Shown: positions 62,690 through 64,000 of the stretch, piece by piece
Numbering within the stretch: position 1 is the stretch's first letter
How the letters are laid out: every line of letters starts with the position of its first letter
Assembly (NCBI GenBank): GCA_037953745.1
Contig: JBAKBP010013131.1
Coordinates: 1-64,000 of the forward strand
Reading direction: 5' to 3'
Length of the DNA: 64,000 nucleotides
Source of the DNA: Lithodes maja
Taxonomy: Eukaryota > Arthropoda > Malacostraca > Decapoda > Lithodidae
Made by a program: the position numbers and the translations under genes
Notes under the pieces: model-generated
Databases searched by the model: none
What the model was told of the DNA's origin: nothing
Seen by the model: only the letters and a program-made list of their open reading frames with translations

Positions 62690-63312
62690 ATAAAGTTATT
62701 AATTTACAAACGCAGTCAGTCGCGGGTTTGATGCGAGATATTTGTCTAAGCGGAGTTTAAATGAATCAATGGTGCTGCAGTCTATAACGTCTCGGGGAAG
62801 CCCATTCCACAAGTTGACAACTCGATTGAAGAAGAAATCTTAGATTCGTGCGAGTTAAAAGATTTACCAATAATTTTGCAACCGTTTCCCCGCGTGTAAT
62901 TAGATTGGTCGATAGTGAAGTACTTACTACAGTTCATATTGTCGATGCCTTTGATGATTTTGAACACTTGAATTAAGTCACCTCTTAATCTGCGCTGGGT
63001 TAAAGGAAATATATTAATTCTCTAAGACGCTCTTCGTATGGTTTGTTCTTTAGGCTAGGTATCATTTGGTAACTCTACGTTGAACTCGTTCTAGCTTGTT
63101 TATATCTTTTTGGTAATAAGGGCACCAGGATTGAACGCAATATTCCAGAAGAGGGCGGACTAAGGAATTGTAAAGCGTTAGGATAACTCTTTGGATTTAT
63201 GCTCAAATGACCTGCCTATAAAGCCAATTATTTTGTTTGCCTTCTTAACAACTTCTGAACATTGTTGACTCGGTTTTTAGGTTACTCGATATTGTTACTC
63301 CCAGATCGGGTT
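62690..63312 (-). pseudogene. CR1-like LINE C-terminal relic
   Basis: The minus strand reads FFNRVVNLWNGLPRDVIDCS followed by TIDSFKLRLDKYL, and upstream in shifting frames the ALITKK / LERVQRR region. This matches the C-terminal part of the CR1-like protein ending at 38723 (NRVVDGWNGLPSAIV...SFKIKLDKHM). Frameshifts are present (one near 62840), and the RT core is absent. Its 5' side is cut by the piggyBac-like end at about 63327. Confidence 0.8.
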
Positions 63313-63326
63313 CTCGGTTTACATTC

Positions 63327-64000
63327 TTACCCTCCAGCCCCGGGGGCTATAGCTCGCGACTGTGCTGTGGTACCGGGTGTTTTGACGATCTTTGGGGTAT
63401 GTTAACTCCTCTGTAATTCAATGAATATGGCATGTAATGTTATGAATAAAAAAGAATAATGTTCCACAAACCTTCCTCTGTCGAATGGCGTTGAGTAGAG
63501 GTCTCTAGCCCATCTGGTTTGCATAATGGTGAGCGCGGGAAGACGAGTGCTTTTCGGCGGCAAATTCTTCCCGCGTTCGGACGCGTCGCCCTGGCCATGG
63601 CTACGACGCACCGAGCCGCTCGTCGCGCCAAAGTATTTATCTCCCTTAGACGATTTAGTGTTTGATATTGAGAATGTGATGTTTATTTGATATTTTTATA
63701 GTTATTTTGAGGCCAATTATATAAAGTATGTTTATTAGGGTATCACTGTCACTGATATTGCTAATTTTCACTCGATACCGTACATTTATTAGTAATTGAG
63801 GTAGGTTATTGTTATACTAGGCACTGATTATTCGTTATTACAGGTTTATTATACTTTGGCCATCAAGTATTGTGTCTTGTGTCACTTTCACTTTGATAAA
63901 TATGCTTTAGAGAGTGTCACTGTCACTGATAATGCTCATTTTCACTCGATACCGTAAATTTTATTAGTAATTGAGGTAGGTTATTGTTGTATTAGGCACT
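63327..64000 (-). mobile_element. Left end of a third, diverged piggyBac copy (runs off the window)
   Basis: TTACCCTCCAGCCCCGGGGG at 63327 aligns with TTAACCCTCCGACCCCGG of copies 1 and 2. The following blocks (GTTGAGTAGAGGTCTCTAGC, CATAATGGTGAGCGCGGGAAG, GCGTTCGGACGCGTCGCC and the 177-bp repeat from about 63780) keep the same order, with more substitutions than between copies 1 and 2. The transposase, if any, would lie beyond 64000. Confidence 0.85.

Noticed and set aside
1..64000. Endogenous viral element
   Set aside because: All RT-bearing sequences are APE-type non-LTR LINEs; no gag, protease, integrase, LTR pair, capsid or viral polymerase motif was noticed.

Overview
The window looks like animal nuclear DNA made mostly of transposable elements, probably from an arthropod and plausibly a decapod crustacean. 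Reasons for this placing: interstitial TTAGG-type repeats, several clades of APE-type LINEs, dense nested MITEs, long stretches rich in GGCCTAGGC, and spliceosomal exon signals (GTGAGT, polypyrimidine-AG). No bacterial operon, CRISPR array, rRNA or recognisable viral gene was seen. The species is inferred, not shown.

The only host gene I can support is the 5' part of an ADCK1-like (aarF/UbiB-family mitochondrial kinase-like) gene on the + strand. Its two in-phase coding exons lie at 43252-43377 and 44268-44357. The rest of the gene is not found before the window ends.

Layout. 0-5 kb: a Tigger/pogo-like element split by a deleted piggyBac copy, then piggyBac-type MITEs and LINE scraps. 5-9 kb: mosaic repeats, a MULE transposase relic and an RTE-type LINE. 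9-19 kb: TTAA MITEs, including two that form a 1.27-kb palindrome, a hAT-type MITE with 8-bp target duplications, and foldback elements. 19.6-23 kb: a 5'-truncated LINE with endonuclease, RT and zinc-knuckle regions. 23-27 kb: long-TIR elements and a small RTE copy with target duplications. 27.4-31.6 kb: a full-length piggyBac element with an open transposase frame, 14-bp TIRs and TTAA duplications. 33-39.6 kb: degenerate LINEs, including a three-level nest (LINE > CR1-like LINE > TTAA MITE). 40-45 kb: long-TIR element, TTAA MITE and the ADCK1-like exons. 45.4-48.2 kb: LINE copies on the minus strand with rearranged 3' ends. 49-64 kb: minisatellites, GA arrays, PIF/Harbinger-like and TTAA MITEs, a tandem pair of tRNA-derived SINEs, a purine-rich tract, a CR1-like relic, and the left end of a third piggyBac copy that runs off the window.

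How the parts relate: the intact piggyBac is a candidate source of TTAA-cutting activity. At least six distinct MITE families have TTAA duplications and mostly TTAACCC-type ends, and one of them (10749-11237, 11461-11949, ~2750-3195) shares a block with the piggyBac left end at the same distance from the terminus. Related empty sites elsewhere in the window let several insertions be read to the base.
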